From the NCBI GenBank assembly GCA_020024985.1, contig JAHHSW010000047.1, positions 1 through 6,606 of the forward strand: 6,606 nucleotides of DNA. Direction: 5' to 3'. Below the pieces are notes generated by a model, which was not told the DNA's origin, did not search any database, and saw nothing but the letters and a program-made list of their open reading frames with translations. Shown here piece after piece: positions 5,337-6,606 of the stretch (position 1 is its first letter; each line of letters begins with the position of its first letter). The DNA is from Anaeroplasmataceae bacterium. GTDB lineage: Bacteria > Bacillota_I > Bacilli_A > Acholeplasmatales > Anaeroplasmataceae. Made by a program: the position numbers and the translations under genes.

Positions 5337-6606
5337 TTATTTATTCATTATAAAATAAGCACAAATTCCTATTGCTAATAAGGCTACTAATACTAGGGCT
5401 ATTACAAGACCCTTCTTAGATTTCTTCTTAGCTGCCTTAATTAGTCTTTCATCTCCATATTTATCATTAACTCTTACATCAGCAAATTTATCATTTTCTG
5501 AGTCAGTTTCATTATTTTGCTTAGACTCATTATGAGCCTTTACAATATCAGCTATTTCCTCATCGGTTAGCTCCTCATTCTCTTCTATAGCCTTAGCTCC
5601 CTCTTTTGTCTCAGAAGTATTAGCTTCTTCTAGGGCCTCACTATTAGTAGCTTCTAAGCTAGAGTCATCTTGAGCTTCCTCTTGAGCCTCTTCATTGCCT
5701 TGAGCTTCCTCATTTGATTCCTCTTTTGGCTCTTCCTTTTGATACTCTGAAGCAACATATGATACCTCAAAGCCTCCATCAGTATCCTCTTTTTCTTCTA
5801 AAGCCTCAGTATCTAAAGCCTCAACCTCTTGAACTACTGATTGAGCGATTTCCTCGTCCACTAGGCTAACAGCCTCATTGGCTATAGCCATAGAGTCTTC
5901 CTCATCCTTAGCTTCCTCATCCTCTACTAGCTTATGATGCTCTTCCTCTTGAGCTTCTTCCACATTTGGCTCTTCCTTAGGCTCTTCCTTTTGATTTGAA
6001 GCCTCGATATCATCTAATGATACCTCCTCATCATCAATATCCTCCTTTAATAGGACCTGATTAAAGGTTTCCTCATCATTTTCCTCACCATCATAGTGAA
6101 CTACCTTGGCAGCCTCATCATTTTGGAAAGCATTTATTGCTGAAAAATCAATTCTAAAATCTAATGGCTCAAACTCAGTAGTAGTAACAACTCTACTAAA
6201 TGAGGTATATTCCATCGTACATTGCTCTAGGTAATAGAATAAATAAGTAACTAAATCATTCTTACTCATAGCTGGCTGCATAGGCACACCAGTTCTTCTT
6301 GAATATGTTTGAAGCTGAGTTATAGTCATACCCTCAAGCTCTAATGCCATCGCATCACTATATTCATTATTCTTCTTTAAATAATATACAATAAAATCTA
6401 AAAATTGCTTCTTCTTTAGCCTTGTAGGAAGATCAATACCGTACTTACCTGCTATATCATAAATATCCTGATTTGAAGCACTAAGCGCTAAGGTTTCCTT
6501 TAATTCTATGATGCTTCTACCATCAAAGCTTCCCTCAATCTCTAAAGATACCATAGAAATATAATTAAAATATTCCTCAAAGCTTTCTATATTACCCTTC
6601 TTTAAA
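5337..6606 (-). CDS. Tail-anchored acidic membrane protein with duplicated N-terminal helical repeat, 5' partial
   Basis: Not recognised as a named family. Numbering is from the ATG at 6554 (405 residues to the TAA), but the frame stays open through 6606 for about 17 more codons and that ATG has no properly spaced ribosome binding site, so the gene probably begins beyond the window. Residues 30-61 and 79-111 align as two diverged copies of a helix-turn-helix-like unit: a helix, a conserved Gly followed by Ile or Val, Lys-containing turn, then a helix ending in YYL. The pattern resembles SAP or Rho-N type helix-extension-helix folds (inference only). About 150-360 is a Glu/Asp-rich low-complexity linker, probably disordered, with a repeated KEEPKEE unit. 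A basic patch (373-381) precedes one hydrophobic segment (382-403) ending in MNK. This predicts a cytoplasmic body anchored by its C-terminus. No signal peptide, catalytic motif or Trp is visible. It lies 28 bases upstream of mutS on the same strand, so it may be co-transcribed, but a role in repair is not shown. Confidence 0.85.
   Translation of the reverse strand, partial: LKKGNIESFEEYFNYISMVSLEIEGSFDGRSIIELKETLALSASNQDIYDIAGKYGIDLPTRLKKKQFLDFIVYYLKKNNEYSDAMALELEGMTITQLQTYSRRTGVPMQPAMSKNDLVTYLFYYLEQCTMEYTSFSRVVTTTEFEPLDFRIDFSAINAFQNDEAAKVVHYDGEENDEETFNQVLLKEDIDDEEVSLDDIEASNQKEEPKEEPNVEEAQEEEHHKLVEDEEAKDEEDSMAIANEAVSLVDEEIAQSVVQEVEALDTEALEEKEDTDGGFEVSYVASEYQKEEPKEESNEEAQGNEEAQEEAQDDSSLEATNSEALEEANTSETKEGAKAIEENEELTDEEIADIVKAHNESKQNNETDSENDKFADVRVNDKYGDERLIKAAKKKSKKGLVIALVLVALLAIGICAYFIMNK
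5700..5741 (-). repeat. Linker repeat copy B (Q-K-E-E-P-K-E-E type)
   Basis: Encodes residues 272-285 of the membrane-anchored protein, starting QKEEPKEESNEEAQ. It is nearly the same as the copy at 5949-5993. A shared 16-base DNA stretch (5728-5743 and 5980-5995) indicates that the likeness is at DNA level too, not only in composition. Confidence 0.65.
5949..5993 (-). repeat. Linker repeat copy A (Q-K-E-E-P-K-E-E type)
   Basis: Encodes residues 188-202 of the membrane-anchored protein, starting QKEEPKEEPNVEEAQ. Paired with the copy at 5700-5741, about 250 bases away, it suggests that the acidic linker grew by internal duplication. Confidence 0.65.

Noticed and set aside
17..6554. Possible UGA=Trp code (mycoplasma-like)
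   Set aside because: All seven Trp residues in MiaA, MutL and MutS are TGG and the frames run full length under the standard code. The absence of TGA stops among only four genes is not informative.

Overview
The window is an AT-rich, almost gap-free bacterial segment in which every supported gene lies on the minus strand. In transcription order (high to low coordinates) it carries an unrecognised membrane-anchored protein (5337 to the right edge), mutS (2759-5308), mutL (832-2757) and miaA (17-832). Intergenic space is 28 bases before mutS, 1 base between mutS and mutL, and a 1-base TAATG overlap between mutL and miaA. No terminator-like hairpin or promoter is visible in the gaps, so the four genes look co-transcribed. 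No stretch over 300 bases lacks a gene, and I see no RNA gene, mobile element or CRISPR array.

The organism is most likely a low-GC Bacillota (Firmicutes) or close relative. The reasons are the strong purine-rich Shine-Dalgarno sites (AGGTGAT, AAAGGAG, AAAGGA), a MutL carrying the DQHA(X)2E(X)4E endonuclease motif (so a MutH-independent, nicking MutL), and the mutS-mutL-miaA order, which is common in that phylum. All seven tryptophans in MutS, MutL and MiaA are encoded by TGG, and the four stops are TAA or TAG. This fits the standard code and gives no sign of the UGA=Trp code of mycoplasmas. Genus-level placement is not possible from the sequence alone.

MutS recognises mismatches and, in its ATP-bound form, recruits MutL, which in this group nicks the nascent strand. 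MiaA is functionally separate: it prenylates A37 of tRNAs reading UNN codons. It shares the operon in many bacteria.

The least explained gene is the first one. It has an N-terminal pair of diverged helical repeats, a long acidic low-complexity linker with its own internal duplication, and a single C-terminal transmembrane helix. Its reading frame is open to the window edge and the first internal ATG has no suitably placed ribosome binding site, so the true start is probably outside the window. Other points worth a second look are the absence of the usual glutamine in the apparent sliding-clamp motifs of both MutS and MutL, an A7 tract just after the MutL endonuclease motif, and a 16-bp perfect palindrome over the MiaA P-loop codons.
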